64,000 nucleotides of DNA from Macrotis lagotis (Eukaryota; Chordata; Mammalia; Peramelemorphia; Peramelidae). Shown here in pieces: positions 39,897 through 52,129 of this stretch; positions within the stretch are counted from its first letter, which is position 1, and every line of letters begins with the position of its first letter. The notes under the pieces were generated by a model that was not told where the DNA came from, made no database searches, and was given only the letters and a program-made list of their open reading frames with translations. The stretch covers positions 424,357,890 to 424,421,889 of the forward strand of contig NC_133658.1 in the NCBI RefSeq assembly GCF_037893015.1, in the 5' to 3' direction. A program made the translations under genes and the position numbers.

Positions 39897-40346
39897 AGAG
39901 GTATGCTAGTAAATACTGAATCACCAGACTCTCTTTTCCCCTTAAAGGAAAAAAAGGTACGTATTTAAAAATTAAACATAATCTGCATAATTAACATTTT
40001 CATGAAATCTTGAAAATAAAACAATCAGATTCTGATTTTCACATCCAAATTTAACATATCAGTGAGAAAGCCTGCTCCAGAAACTCCTTGGTCTAGAGGA
40101 AATTGGTCTGTCTTTTTGAAATTCTTCCCACCCATAGAATTTCAAAAGTAGCAAACTGAAACCCAGAGTGGGGAAGTGTTTGCAGTGGTATACAAATTAT
40201 TTTCATTAATAAATTTGATATAGTTTAAAATTGTTTGATCAGTACATCTAATTTTGTTATTTTTTTCAGTTAACATTTTTCTTTTTTTCACTTCTTTCCT
40301 TCCCCAGTTAAACAAATAAAAAGGAAAAAAAGAAAATCTTCTTAAC

Positions 40347-40517
40347 AAATATGTAGTCGGGGGCAGCTAGTGGATAGAGCACCGGCCCTGGAGTCAGGGG
40401 ACCTGAGTTCAAATCCAAACTCGGACACTTACTAATTACCTAGCTGTGTGGCCTTGGGCAAGTCGCTTAATTCCATTGACTTGCAAAAACCTAAAAAAAA
40501 AACCCAAATATGTAGTC
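40347..40517 (+). mobile_element. WSINE1-type SINE
   Basis: The body is 40359-40505 with a short deletion in the head (GGGGCAGCTAGTGGATAGAG). Duplication AAATATGTAGTC at 40347-40358 and 40506-40517. Confidence 0.9.
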
Positions 40518-41127
40518 AGAGAAATTTCCCTCATTAACTATGTTCAAAAATATATATGATATTCTGCATTTTGAGCCCATCATCATCACTCTGTCGGTAG
40601 ATCTCTGATCAGATGAAGTTTCATCGTGGGTCCTCTGAAGTTTTTTTTTTGATCATTGCATTGATCAGACCTAAAGCATTTCAATGTTGCTTTTCTTTAT
40701 AATGGTGCTATGCAAAAAGTCTTCCCAGTCTTCTCTGAAACTGTTGATTTCATCATTTCTTGACACAATAATATCATAATTTGTTTGGTCATTCCCTAAT
40801 AGATGAATACCTCCTTAATTTCCATTTTTTTCCTAACCATGAAAAGAGCTATTGTAAATATTTTTGTATCTATGGTGCTTTTCTTTTTCTTTGATCTCTT
40901 TGAGCAAGAGTCTCAAAGTGGTATAATTGGGTCAAAGGGCATGAAACTTAGTAAGTTTGGTTATAGATCCAAATTGCTTTTCAGAATAGCTCACCAAGCA
41001 GTGTATTGTGCCCATTTTCCTGCAACTCCTCCAAATTTACCATTTTCATCTTTTGTCAATTTTACCATTTTTGTCATCTTATTGTGAGGTAGGACCTCAA
41101 AGTTGTTTCATTTTCATTTTTCTAATT

Positions 41128-41331
41128 ATTTGTAGCATTTTTGTTTTGTTTTTGGTTGTTTTTAGGTTGTTGTTTTTTTTGCAAAGCAAACAAGGTTAAG
41201 TGGCTTGCCCAAGGCCACACAGCTAGGTAATTATTAAGTGTCTGAGACCGGATTCGAACCCAGGTACTCCTGACTCCAAGGCCGGTGCTTTATCCATTAT
41301 GCCACCTAGCCACCCCCTATTTGTAGCATTT
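41128..41331 (-). mobile_element. WSINE1-type SINE, antisense
   Basis: The body is 41141-41318, flanked by ATTTGTAGCATTT at 41128-41140 and 41319-41331. Confidence 0.9.
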
Positions 41332-41801
41332 ATGTAGCATTTTTTCATGTGATTATTGATAGCTTGAATTTCTTCCTTTGAAAACTGCCTTTTCATATAT
41401 TTGACCACTTTTCTATTGGGGAATGACTCTTGTTCTCATATTTGAATTAGTTCTGTATATATCTTGAATATGTTTTAATTTTGTGAGACAGACTATAGAA
41501 ATATGAATTGTTATGATTGTATATAATTCTTTGATACAATTTTACAGATTTAACCTTATATTGCATCAAATGGAGCCCAAAGTTTGTACTTAGCTGCACT
41601 TGTTTGTATGTAGTTCACTGAATTAATTAAATATTTTTCCCAGATATCTTAACCTTATATCAGATTTAATGATGGCATTCATCCATCAAATATCACCTAC
41701 CCATTAATGATGTGTATAAAAATTACTATGAAGGGTAAATAAATGGATATTTTCTCTATATGACTGACTCCAATTTTTAGACAACTCTGATTTTTTTTCA
41801 G

Positions 41802-41882
41802 TTTTTTATTTGGACACTTATCTTACATCAGGAGGCAAAAAAGAGAAAGCAATAAAATTCGACAGGATGTATTTTTGGAATG
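41802..41882 (+). CDS. CYP46A1: P450 exon 2
   Basis: The acceptor is a T-run plus CAG at 41799-41801 and the donor is TG/GTGAGT. It completes the Ser codon split with exon 1, then encodes FLFGHLSYIRR through RQDVFLEW, ending two bases into Trp. Human has FLLGHLPCFWKK and LQDVFLDW at the same place. The ends are conserved and the centre is diverged. This segment covers the A-helix entry of the P450 fold. Confidence 0.85.
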
Positions 41883-42699
41883 GTGAGTTCTAATTTGGTA
41901 TGGGGTGTGCGTGCATGCACGTGCATGTGTGTATGTGTGTGTGTGTGTTAAATAATTCTATTTTGTTTAAACATTTCAACATAAACTCTCTTTGGATGAT
42001 TTTTAGTGGTTCAGAGATAACTCTGGGTTCTCTAAGGCCGCGATAATTGGGAAAACATTATGGTTTGTTCAGGGAAAATCTTTATATGAAGGACTGACAA
42101 TAATCTCTTTCTTCTATCCAAATCAGCTTATGGAGATCATCATCAGTAGGTTGGTCACAAGATGATATATTTGGAGACCAAAGAATATCCACAAAATATA
42201 AAAATGCAAAATTACTTCTGTAGGTATTGATCATCATATCAATATTGATGTCATTATTGATGGTCACATCAAGAACAGTATAAACATTCATTTAACTGTT
42301 GGTATTCTTAAGGCAAGTTCTTTATTTAATTGAATCCATCTACAGTAACATTCTCATTGTAAATAAACCAGAAAAAATTTTTTGCCAGACTCCCACCTTC
42401 CTCTTAACATTTGTCTTCACCTCAGGGCTTTCTCCATTGCTCTGGTATTCCTCTGATCAGATCCAACTCAAATATCAAACTCCTGCCTTCTGACTATATT
42501 TTTCAGGCTGTACTTGCTTGCTGTGAATATGACCTCCTGGGCTTCACAAGAGTCAACATCACCACTTGTTTTGATGTTGGGCTTTGAGGGACAACCTTGA
42601 ATAGCCTTAATCACTTACCTCCCTCAGCAAACCTCTTTCTAGTCATTAATGCCTAGACTTCTTCCTCAGTGGTTATAATACTTCCATCCTTATCAAATT

Positions 42700-43430
42700 C
42701 CCCTCTTTGCAATGATTCTGAACCCTAGCAGTCACTAATGCTCATCTTGTACTGTTCCGTCTTCTTAACTCCCTTACGTCTAAACTTCAAATCTACCTGC
42801 CCCTTCTACTGTGATCTAGGGAATGTCTGTTCCATAGTTTTAAAAAAAACTTGCATTCATCTTAAACCTTTTACTTTTCCACTCCTAATCATCTTTTGGT
42901 GTTCATTGAGACTAGGCTCCTTTCTGATGACTCAGAATACCAGGCTCCTTTTTCTAGGACTGTTTGCACTTTCATTCATACCTTCTTCCCCAATCAATTC
43001 ACCATTCTGTTTTTCTTCTCTTCTTCCTGTCACCTCATCCAGATGCTGAGCACTGCTTATAACTTTAACTTTTTCTTTATAATCTGCCACCTGAGGCTTG
43101 TCTTGCTCAAGGCTATTTTCTTATCTTCTATTTTCTTTATACCATCTTCTTGTTTTGCTGTTGAGTTTTAATACATTTCTACAAACTCTTTGTGTGTGTG
43201 TGTGTTCCATTATTTTTCATCTGGTTCATATAAATGTTGGAATAAGAGATGTTGGTTTCTTCCATTCCCTCTTTTATGTTTCTTCTCAAATGCCTCATTT
43301 ATGAATAATCCTAATTCCTTCCCCCTTCTTCATTTCTTCCTTAGTGTAAATCTTTTCCCTTAACTTTTATTTTCTCACGTTAGATCATTAAAATAGAACC
43401 ACACCACCCCAGGTCTTCTATTTTTCTTAT
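42700..43430 (+). mobile_element. L2-like LINE fragment, sense
   Basis: Pyrimidine-rich decayed LINE sequence with blocks such as GTCACCTCATCCAGATGCTG and ATAATCTGCCACCTGAGGCT. The family call is tentative. Confidence 0.4.
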
Positions 43431-43536
43431 TTTACTTTTTTTGTGACCTTTGAAGACTTTTGAAATTTTGAAGAGACATTTATCTCTTTAAAAGCACTTC
43501 ATCCTCATTTAGTCCCTGACAATTATCTTTCATGAG

Positions 43537-44010
43537 GGAGCTAGGTGGTACAATGGATAGACTATTAGGCCTGAAGTCAGGAAGGTTTCTCTTCATGTAT
43601 TCAAATTTAGCTTCACACGTACTTATTTGACACAATATAAGGCTAAATCTGTAAAATTGTGTCAAAGGATTGTGGATAGAGCACTAACCTTGAGATTAGG
43701 AGTTCGAATCCAGTATCAACTGAACAAATCAGTTAACCCTATTTATTACCTCAGTTCCTTCCTCTTCTGTAAAATGAGCTGGAGAAGGAAGCAGTAGATC
43801 AGTTCAGTATCTTTGCCAAGAAAACCCCAAATGGGAAGAGGCTCAAACAGTGGACAGAGCACGAGACCTGTAGTCATGAAAACCTGACTTCAAATGTAGC
43901 CTCAAACTTACTAACTGTGTGACTCTGGTCAAGTCACTCATCCTCTGCTTGCCTTTGCCAAGAAAACCCCAGATGGGATTATGAAGAGTCAGACATGACT
44001 GAAAAATAAT
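43537..44010 (+). mobile_element. Cluster of MAR1-type SINE pieces
   Basis: A SINE head at 43537-43640, then two successive MAR1-like bodies. The second inner copy begins near 43845, where it interrupts the first at CCAAGAAAACCCCAAATGGG, and the same tail motif reappears at 43957-43978. This points to a nested insertion or tandem duplication. Confidence 0.65.
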
Positions 44011-44187
44011 ATTGTATACTGTTTTTCTGTCCTTATAGTATTTGCTGTCAAGTCCTGTGTGATCCTGCCTGTGATACCTTAGTACTTGGACTTTTGAAAA
44101 TTTTTTGACTGCTTGCAATATTTTTTTTCCTTTAAACTGGAAGCTTTGGATTCTGACCATGTCATTCTTGAGAGTTTTCATTTCATG

Positions 44188-44320
44188 AGCAGCTAGGTGG
44201 TACAGTGGATAGAGTGCTGGGATAAAGTCGGGAAAGACCTGACTTTTTACCTGACATCAAACACTTATTAGCTGTGTGACCCTGGACAAGTCAGTTAAGC
44301 TCTGTCTGCTTCATATAACA
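44188..44320 (+). mobile_element. tRNA-derived SINE fragment
   Basis: Head GAGCAGCTAGGTGGTACAGT through TGTGACCCTGGACAAGTCAG. The tail is absent and no duplication was found. Confidence 0.7.
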
Positions 44321-45120
44321 TATTTGATCATATATTTTCTTCTACTTTTAGTCAGTAAGTCAATAAACATTTATTATGAGTCTACTCTAAACAGAAATAC
44401 CAAAGATAATCCTGGCTCTCAAGGAACTCATAAGCATTTTTATAATCTTCTTAGCTTATTCTATTTCTGGTAGTATTCTGGTTCTTTGAATTTTGTTTGC
44501 TACATTTTAATTTTTAGGGAGTCCATTTATGTAAAGTTTTCCAATTTTTGTTCTATATTTTTTCTTCTAACAATTTTCTCTTTTGTAGTTTTGTCTCATT
44601 TCATTTCTTCCAAGTATTCTTATAGTCAAGACATTTTTTCTCTCAATGTTCTGTTTCTACATTTTGTAATTATTCTCTTCTCATTGTCTTTTAAGGGCTT
44701 CTTTACACAAAAGATTTCTTCATTGTGCCCAATCCCTTCAGTTCACTCATATCTCTAGTATCAGTTCCTAATTTGGGGCTTGGTCCCAGGACCAGAATCT
44801 ACCTCCCTCCTGCAATTTTGAATGAGGCAGTCAGGACATCTTTGTTCCTGACCTCAATTTTCTAGGCTCCCATTACTGGATTTTACCATTCCTGATGTGT
44901 TTGTGTTCAGAGCTCTGGCAGAGTGATGTCCCTCTGGGGCTTCCGAAGCAGAGGGCTGTGTGAACTTTTGACCTCTTTGGGACTTCCCTATCAAAATACT
45001 AATATTTTCTTAGTTCCATATGCAATGGCAGAGAGCTGTGGACTTTAGACCTCTGTCCACCCTGAACTTCAACTGTATCTGTCCTTTCTTCCTCTTCCCC
45101 ACCCCCAGTTCCCTCTGAAA

Positions 45121-45322
45121 CAATACTAAACCTTTTTTTTGTTTGTTTGTTTGTTTTTGAGGGGTCTTTTTGCAAGGCAAATGGAGTTAAGTGGCTTGCC
45201 CAAGGCTACACAGCTAGGTAATTATTAAGTGTCTGAGACCGGATTTGAACCCAGGTACTCCTGACTCCAGGGCCCATGCTTTATCCACTGCTCCACCTAA
45301 TCGCTCCAATACTAAACCTTTT
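45121..45322 (-). mobile_element. WSINE1-type SINE, antisense
   Basis: The body is 45137-45306, flanked by a perfect 16-bp duplication CAATACTAAACCTTTT (45121-45136 and 45307-45322). The T-run carries GTTT units. Confidence 0.93.
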
Positions 45323-45437
45323 CTAAGCATCAGTAGACTTTCTGCCTATTCATGATCATGTGCTGGCTTCACTGGTGGCCCCTTTCCCAGTGCTGACAGT
45401 TTCTCTTTATCTTTTTGTATAGTCTAGTATGGATGAT

Positions 45438-45735
45438 AGGGCAGCTAGGTGGTACAGTGGATAGAGCACTAACCTTGAGGATAGGAGTTCAAATCCAGCT
45501 TCAACCACTTACCACCTACTAGATGTGTGATCTTGGACAAGTCACTTAATCCTAATTGCCTTGCATCCAGTCATCCTGATTCATATCTGGCCATTGGACC
45601 CAGATGACTCTGGAGGAGAAGGTGAGAATGGTAACTTAGCATAGCACCCTCTCACATCCAAATTCATGTGCTTGTCATGGCATCGCCTCCCTGATGTCAA
45701 AGTCTTCTTCTAAAATGAAAGATAAACATTTTTTA
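45438..45735 (+). mobile_element. Long-tailed SINE
   Basis: A complete sense copy: head GGGCAGCTAGGTGGTACAGT, middle CCATTGGACCCAGATGACTC, tail ATGTGCTTGTCATGGCATCG, end AAAATGAAAGATAAACATT. It is the clearest example of the family also seen at 21580, 26401 and 28636. Confidence 0.82.
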
Positions 45736-45914
45736 TAGATGATAGAATTATTTTTTTAGATTTTTGCAAGGCAATGGGGTTAAGTGGCTTGCCCAAGGCC
45801 ACACAGCTAGGTAATTATTAAGTATCTGAGCCTGGATTTGAACTCAGGTACTCCTGACTCCAGGGCTGGTGCTCTATTCACTGTGCCACCTAGCCGCCCC
45901 TAGATGATAGAATT
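45736..45914 (-). mobile_element. WSINE1-type SINE, antisense
   Basis: The body is 45750-45900, flanked by TAGATGATAGAATT at 45736-45749 and 45901-45914. It is inserted just past the tail of the preceding SINE. Confidence 0.92.
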
Positions 45915-47224
45915 TACTATTGTTTCTCTTTGTATTTCTTGATCATTGTTTGATCTGGTGCTCTTTTTAGATCTTTTCCAGGATAAATGTTGGAGACCCA
46001 GACTCCTCTATGACTTTGTATGTCACTATCCTTACTGTATCAAATTGCTTCTATAGATTTTTTCAATTTTTTTATATTTACCTTTAAATAGAATTATGAT
46101 ATCTCAATCTTAGAAGGAACCTCAAAGGCAAACTAATTCAACCTTATTGACTAAGAATATTGTTCTTCATCTGTAACATAAATTGGAGTAAGAAATGCCA
46201 AGAAAACCCAAAATGGAATCATAAACAGTCAGACATGATTGAAATGATTGCAACAATACCCTGCCAATTCTCCTTCTTCCCTTTTTAGTATTGTTTGCCA
46301 AACTCCAGTGGGAAAGAGACCATTTTCTCATAAAGTCACCAAGAAACCTTGGTGTAGCTTTAACTGTTAGGAAGTTTTTCCGTAACCTTAAGTCTAAATT
46401 TTTCCCTTTAATTTTCACCAAGGGTAATGATGGGTGGGGAAGCAAACAAGGTGTTAACTAACACTTCAATTTAGGGATCCATTTTTAGGGATTTTTGAGC
46501 ATTATAATTTGTTAAGGGAGTAAAGAAGGAAGAGAGTATTTAAGCCAAGCTAGATTGGATTTTTTTCATATGAAGATAAACACATTTCCATGTGTTTTCC
46601 ATGACTTCACATTTATGATTTGTATCAAATTGTTTGCCTTCTCAAGATGAGAGGAAATGGGAGGGAAATAGGAATAGACAGAATTTGGAATTCAAAATTT
46701 AAAAAGGGAAATGTTTAAATTTTTTTATATATAATTGAGAAAATAAAGTAAAATATAAACATGGGCACAAAATCTTCATGTTTTTAACTGAATTCTGAGA
46801 GACTCCTTCCCACAGAGATGGTGAAAGATTGCAAAGACAAAGGTTACAAACTTTATTGATGGTCATCTGATTTAACTCTTAAAGACTTCTGTCATAAAAT
46901 GTGCTATATGTATAGCGAAGAGGTTAACATTCACTGAATTTGTCTTATATGGGGGGGGTCTTGCATTGGAACGGTAAAATACTGAGTATAGTAATTGACA
47001 GACTAGTGTTGTTCTGTATAGTACCACCTGCACAGAAGTCCTCCCTGGAGGGATGCAGTAGAAAGAATACGATTGTGAAGTACTCTGTAACAGAGGAAAG
47101 AAGGTTGTATTTGGAGTCCCAGGACCTGACTTCAGGTCCCGACTCTACCAGTTACTAAGGTATTACCTAACATCATTGGACCTCAATTTCATTAGCTATA
47201 AAACAAAGTGGTTTGATTAGATGA

Positions 47225-49735
47225 TTTTTTGAAGCTTTTTTACATTTTAATTTACATTTTTTAAATTTACACATTACTAAAATAGTCTTGTTGTAAGACT
47301 AAACATAATCCCGCCTCTCCCCTACAAAAATAAAAAACCTCATGAGAAATAAAGTGAAAGAAAGAGGAAAAAAATGTGCTTCAGTCTGTGTTCTGATACC
47401 ATCATTCTGTTTCTGGGGTAGATCTCATTCTTAATCATAAGTCCTTCAGAGAAGTTACTTCTATATTTCTTCACAGTTGCTGTTGCTGATTGTAATTCCC
47501 TCCATCCATTTCTCCCCATTATCATTTATTGTATTTTCTCTCTCCTTTTACTCCCTCCCTCTTCAAAAGTGTGTTATGGGGCAACTGAGTGGCACAGCAG
47601 ACAGAGCACTGGGGCCAGGAGACCCCAAGCCAGCCCACATCCCACCCCAGAGACCCAGCACCCACCCAGTCCCTTGGTCCTACCACTCAATTCTACCACC
47701 TTTCAAAAAGTAAAAAAAAAAAGTGTAGCGTCTGACTATCCTCTTCCGTGATCTACCCTCTCCTCTATCACCTATATCCCCCCTCCCCTCCCCCCTTTTC
47801 CTCTAGATTTCTATACCCTATCAAGTATGTGTTGTTTCCTCTCTGAGCCATTTCCAATGAGAATGAAGACTCCCTCATTCCTACTCACTTTCCCCCTTTC
47901 ATGCTTTCATACAAATTGCAAAAGCTATTTCTTGACTCTTTTACATGAAATATTGTAGCCCATTCTACCTCTCCTTTCTCTTTCTCCCAGTATATTCTCT
48001 TTTTACCCATCGACTCCATCTTTACAATATATTATACCTTCAAATTCAGTTTCCTCCTGTGCCTTCTCTAAATATGTTCCTTCTAACTGCTCTATTAGAT
48101 GAGATGGTTCATATGGGTTACCAGTATCTTCTTTCCCATTCATTATCATTAAATCCCTCATAATTTACACTTCTCATTCATCCTCTCTATGCTTCACCTG
48201 AGTCCTGTACTTGGAAATCAAACTTTCTGTTCAGCTTCAATAGGAACATTTGAAATTCCCCTATTTCATTGAATTTCCATCTGGAAGAGGATGTTCAGTT
48301 TTGCTGGGGAGATGATTCTTGGTTGCATTCCAAGCTCTTTTGCCTTCTAGAATATTATATTCCAAGCCCTACAAGCCCTTATTGTGGATGTTGCTAAGTC
48401 TTGTGTAATTCTGGTTGTAGTTCCAGAATATTTGAATTGTTTTGTTCTAGCTGCTTTTAATATTTTCTCTTTGACTTGAGAGTTCTGGAGTTTGGCTATA
48501 ATATTCCTGGGGGTTTTTTGGTTTTGGATCCCTTTCAGGTGGAGATGGCTGAATTCAGGGCAATTGTCCTATAGCAATGCTTTTAAAATGAAGTCAATTC
48601 TCTTTCCCTGATCATGATTTTCAAGTAGCCCAATAATTTTTAAATGTTTTCTCCTGGAAATGTTTTCTGGGTTGGTTGTTTTTACAATGAGGATATTTCA
48701 AGTTTTTTCTAGTTTTTCATTCTTTTGGTATTGTTTTATTATTTCTTGATTCCTCACAAAGTCATCAGCTTCCTTTAGCTCCATTTTACATTTGAAGGAA
48801 TTGTTTTCTTCAGAGAGCTTTCTTATCTCCTTTGCCATCTGACCAATTCTGCTTTTTAAGGTATTCTCCTCATCAACTTTTTGGATTGTTTTTTCCATTT
48901 GGATCTCCTTGACCAAGCTGCTGACTTGGTTTTCATTATTTTCCTGAATCTCTCTCATTTCTCTTTCTAATTTTTCCTCTACCTCCCTTATTTGATTTTC
49001 AAAATCTTCTCTGAGCTCTGCCATAGCCTGAGCCCAACTCCTATTTTTCTTGGAGGCTTTAGATGCAGAAGCTTGGACTTTGTCATCTTATGAGTTTGTG
49101 TTCTGATCCTTCATGGGATCAAAGTAATTATCTATGGTCAGGTTCCTTTTTTTCTGTTTATTTATTTCCCCAGCCTGGTTTGGGGGTGCTTCCTGAGCTT
49201 TTGATTGTTATTGATACACCCCTGCAAGGACTTCAGTTCCTTCAAGATCTTATGAAAGGCTTTGACTTCTCTCCTGGACTGTGCTTTGATCTATGGATGA
49301 CCCCAAGCATACCCCTCTGTCCTGAAACTGTGAGGAGAGTCCCTGTCTATGGTAGTATGGGGGCCCAGACTGTGTCCAGGGTCTGAAATTTGGACAAAGC
49401 ACCAGAGTCCTGTCCCAGGGACAGAGGAGAGACCTCGACAATCTCCCCCCACCCCTTACCTTCTGTGGGCTGAGTGCTCTGGAAGCAGCTGCCAGGTGGC
49501 TCCATGCCAGGTGGCTCTGTGAACCTGCTTCTGTTTCCTGGGATCTGAGCTACACTGAGGGCTGTGGCTGCGCTGAGGGCCACATTGGCTCCCCACTCAC
49601 TCTGACCAAGGTTTCACCTGCTGATCTTTCAAGTTGTGCTTGGTGTTCCTTGGGTTGGCAGGTCAGGAAACTGCTTCTGCTGCTAGAAGCCAGTGTTCCC
49701 AGGGACCCAGGTGCCCTGCAGGCTGTTAACAGACT
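47225..49735 (-). mobile_element. Half-LINE (HAL1-like), antisense, older copy
   Basis: On the minus strand: an ORF1-type leader (about 49030-49735), a decayed ORF1 (48220-49024) with a Glu/Lys-rich coiled-coil piece at 48698-49024, then a long non-coding 3' part (47225-48200) resembling marsupial L1 3' ends. No ORF2 lies between ORF1 and the 3' end. It lacks the L1 5' terminus seen in the copy at 19340-21565, so it is 5'-truncated, and it is more diverged. A small SINE is inserted at 47577-47716. Confidence 0.7.
47569..47724 (+). mobile_element. Atypical C-rich SINE
   Basis: The head GGGGCAACTGAGTGGCACAG is WSINE1-like and the tail is an A-run. The body between them is unusually C-rich (ACCCCAAGCCAGCCCACATC and similar), with many C where relatives have T. 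Short matching flanks (AAAAGTGT) suggest a target-site duplication. Confidence 0.5.
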
Positions 49736-50419
49736 GGATTAGTGGATTATGAAGATCTCTTCTACCTTTAAATCAACTCTAATTTCATTACTTTAGACTT
49801 CAAAATTGTTTTACCTACTGAGATATTTTAAATGGGATTTTGACACAAGATTTGTCACAAACTTTAAAAACATTTCTTTCAAATACATTAGACATCAATT
49901 AATGTGATATTGTAAAGGACTTACGCTTTCTTGGATAATCTCTGAAACAGATTGTAGCTTCTATTTCTTAATGAACATCCTGAGTTGCCATAGCCAAAAA
50001 ATTCATCACCTGGTAGCCAGAGTTCTGTTGTTGAGCCTCTCTCCACTGAGTTTGGTTCTTAGACATGCTCTCTTGTGCCCCTCAGTCTGTATTTTGAAAC
50101 CTCTCCAGCTTGGTAAGAGCCCTGGCTAGAATGTATGTTTTTCCATCCTCTGCCTCCTAGAACCCCTAGCTTCTGCAAGACTCAGCTGAATCACCACAAG
50201 GTCCATGAAGGCCTTTCCTGATTCTCTCACTCCTGTTCCAGCCTTATCTTCTCTCCATTTACCTTGTACATATTTTATACATATACATATAGCTGTGTTA
50301 TCTCCTCTATAGGATATAAGCTCCTTGTAGACTTAGGAATTGTTTCATTTTGTATTTGTGTTTCTGGGACTAGGTTTATAGGTTTATATGTAATTGCTTC
50401 TTGCTAGATTATATGTTGG

Positions 50420-50645
50420 TGTGAGGTAGTTTTCAGTTATGTCTGATGCTTTGTGATCCCATTTGGGGTTTTCTTGCAAAGATATCAGAGAAGTTCGACA
50501 TTTCCTTTTCCAGCTCCTTTTTTAGATGAGAAAAATGAGGCAAACAAAGTTAAGTGACTTGTCCAGGATCACACAGCTATAAAATGTCAGAGGTCAAATT
50601 TGAACTCAGGCAGATTGGTCTTCCTAATTTCAGAAAAACATCCCA
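50420..50645 (-). mobile_element. MAR1-type SINE, antisense
   Basis: GATCCCATTTGGGGTTTTCT, then GACATTTCCTTTTCCAGCTC and GATCACACAGCTATAAAATG. It is moderately diverged. Confidence 0.75.
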
Positions 50646-50909
50646 GGGCATAATAATGTATTAGAAAAAAGACTTTTGAATAAGGTTCTGGAGTTAATAA
50701 GGATTTGTCAAAACATTAAATGACGATTAATTATGAGATCTGCTAGTATTATAATATCAAAGGAAATGTAATGTTTAGAAACTAAACTGCAGGAGTTTCT
50801 TTTCTTTCTGTTTCTGTAAAATATTTTGACAAGGCATCTGCTCAACTATTTCACAGGGTGTGAATTCTATTTTGCATATAACCTTTTACTCTCTCCTTTT
50901 ACTCCACAG

Positions 50910-50991
50910 GGCCAAAGAATATGGACCAATTGTACGTATAAATGTGTTTCACCGTATCTCACTGATTATTACAAGTCCAGAATTAGTCAAG
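50910..50991 (+). CDS. CYP46A1: P450 exon 3
   Basis: The acceptor is a pyrimidine run plus CACAG at 50905-50909 and the donor is AAG/GTATTT. It completes Trp and encodes 27 residues, AKEYGPIVRINVFHR then ISLIITSPELVK. Human has AKKYGPVVRVNVFHK, TSVIVTSPESVK. This covers beta strands 1-1 and 1-2 of the P450 fold and is about 70% identical to human from memory. Confidence 0.9.
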
Positions 50992-51109
50992 GTATTTACA
51001 TTGAATCCATCCTCTGACAATTAGGTAGTAATAAATGGGGCACTAGATTTTGAGTCAGAAGACCTAAATTCAAATCTCAGCCTTGCCAGTTTTTTGACAC
51101 CTCCCCTCC

Positions 51110-51111
<2 letters not shown>

Positions 51112-51146
<35 letters not shown>
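51112..51146 (+). repeat. (GT)n microsatellite
   Basis: About 17 uninterrupted GT units inside or beside a degenerate SINE. Confidence 0.95.
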
Positions 51147-51148
<2 letters not shown>

Positions 51149-51344
51149 ACAAAGACTCATTTTCCTGAATTCAAACCTGGTCTCAGAGACTTACTAATTA
51201 TATGACCCTGGGAAAATTACTTTACCCTGTTTGACTCAGTTTCTTCCTCTGTGAAATGAGTAGAAGAAGAAATGGACAAACCACTCCAGTATTTTTGCCA
51301 ATACAACCTTTGGGGTCATGAAGAGTTGGACCTGACTTTTAGGG

Positions 51345-51597
51345 TCATCTAGGTGACTCAGTAGATAGAGTGCCATTCCTGGAGTTAGAAAGGCCTTAAT
51401 TCAATCCAGTCTCAGATACTTATTAACAGTGAGACTGCAGGCAAGTCATTTAACCTTGTTTGCTTCAGTTTCTTCATCTAGAAAATGAGCTGGAGAAGAA
51501 AATGCCAAACCACTCCAGTGTCTTTGCCAAGAAAATCCCAGTTGGGGTCACAAATAGTCAAACACGACTGAAACAACTGAACAACAACAGCAAATTA
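51345..51597 (+). mobile_element. MAR1-type CORE-SINE, near complete
   Basis: Head ATCTAGGTGACTCAGTAGAT, CORE TTCAGTTTCTTCATCTAGAA, tail CCAAACCACTCCAGTGTCTT, end GACTGAAACAACTGAACAAC. It is the most complete MAR1-type copy in the window, directly after a second, headless copy (51160-51340). Confidence 0.8.
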
Positions 51598-51889
51598 TAT
51601 CTCTTCTGAACACTGATTCAGACTTTAAGATTAATACACATCAATTTATGATCAGGAACCAAAAACCCCCTAACAAAAACTCATACTTTTAAAGGAAAAA
51701 AAAAACCGCATCATTTGAATTTCTTTGAATTAAAAAGTATTTAAATAAGAACACTATAGAATTATAAAGTCCTAGAGTTAGAGATCATTTAGTCTTTTCT
51801 CTGAATAAAACTGGCATATCCTTTACAATACACACAAAAAGTAGTCTTCTAACTTCAGTTGGGAGATCTAGATTGATGATGAGAGGCAA

Positions 51890-52033
51890 TGTGGTTTAAG
51901 AAATAGTTTTGGGCCCTGGAGTCAAGAGGATTTGAGTTCAAATGTGGTCTCAGACACTTAATAATTACCTAGCTGTGTGGCCTTTGGCAAGCCCCTTAAT
52001 CCCATTTGCCTTGCAAAAAAAAAAAAAACTGGC
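51890..52033 (+). mobile_element. WSINE1-type SINE, head degenerate
   Basis: Recognisable from GGGCCCTGGAGTCAAGAGGA through CTTAATAATTACCTAGCTGT to an A-run at 52013-52028. The head is decayed. Confidence 0.75.
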
Positions 52034-52129
52034 TCGAAGAAATAGAGTTTTGGAAGACAGGTTCGGAAGCTCATGGAAGGGACCTCAAAGGCCATCTAAC
52101 CTAAACCACTCATTTTACAAATGCAAGTC

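Larger units (their letters stand above)
40240..41500 (-). mobile_element. L1 3' end, antisense, carrying two SINEs
   Basis: The longest L1 3' segment in the window. It contains TCTTTGAGCAAGAGTCTCAA, TTGGGTCAAAGGGCATGAAA, TGCAACTCCTCCAAATTTAC and TATTGGGGAATGACTCTTGT in the expected minus-strand order. It is interrupted at 40359-40505 and 41141-41318. Confidence 0.75.
39441..41801 (+). other. P450 intron 1
   Basis: GT...AG intron of about 2.4 kb. It contains an antisense WSINE1 (39719-39880) and an antisense L1 3' end (40240-41500) that itself holds two WSINE1 copies. No further exon was seen. Confidence 0.8.
41883..50909 (+). other. P450 intron 2 (about 9 kb)
   Basis: GT...AG intron. Contents: a GT-rich patch at 41915-41949, L2-like LINE remnants near 42700-43430, several MAR1-like pieces (43537-44010), a SINE at 44188, two antisense WSINE1 copies around a long-tailed SINE (45121-45914), a half-LINE (47225-49735), an L2-like tail at 50150-50360 and an antisense MAR1 at 50420-50645. 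No additional exon was seen. Confidence 0.75.
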
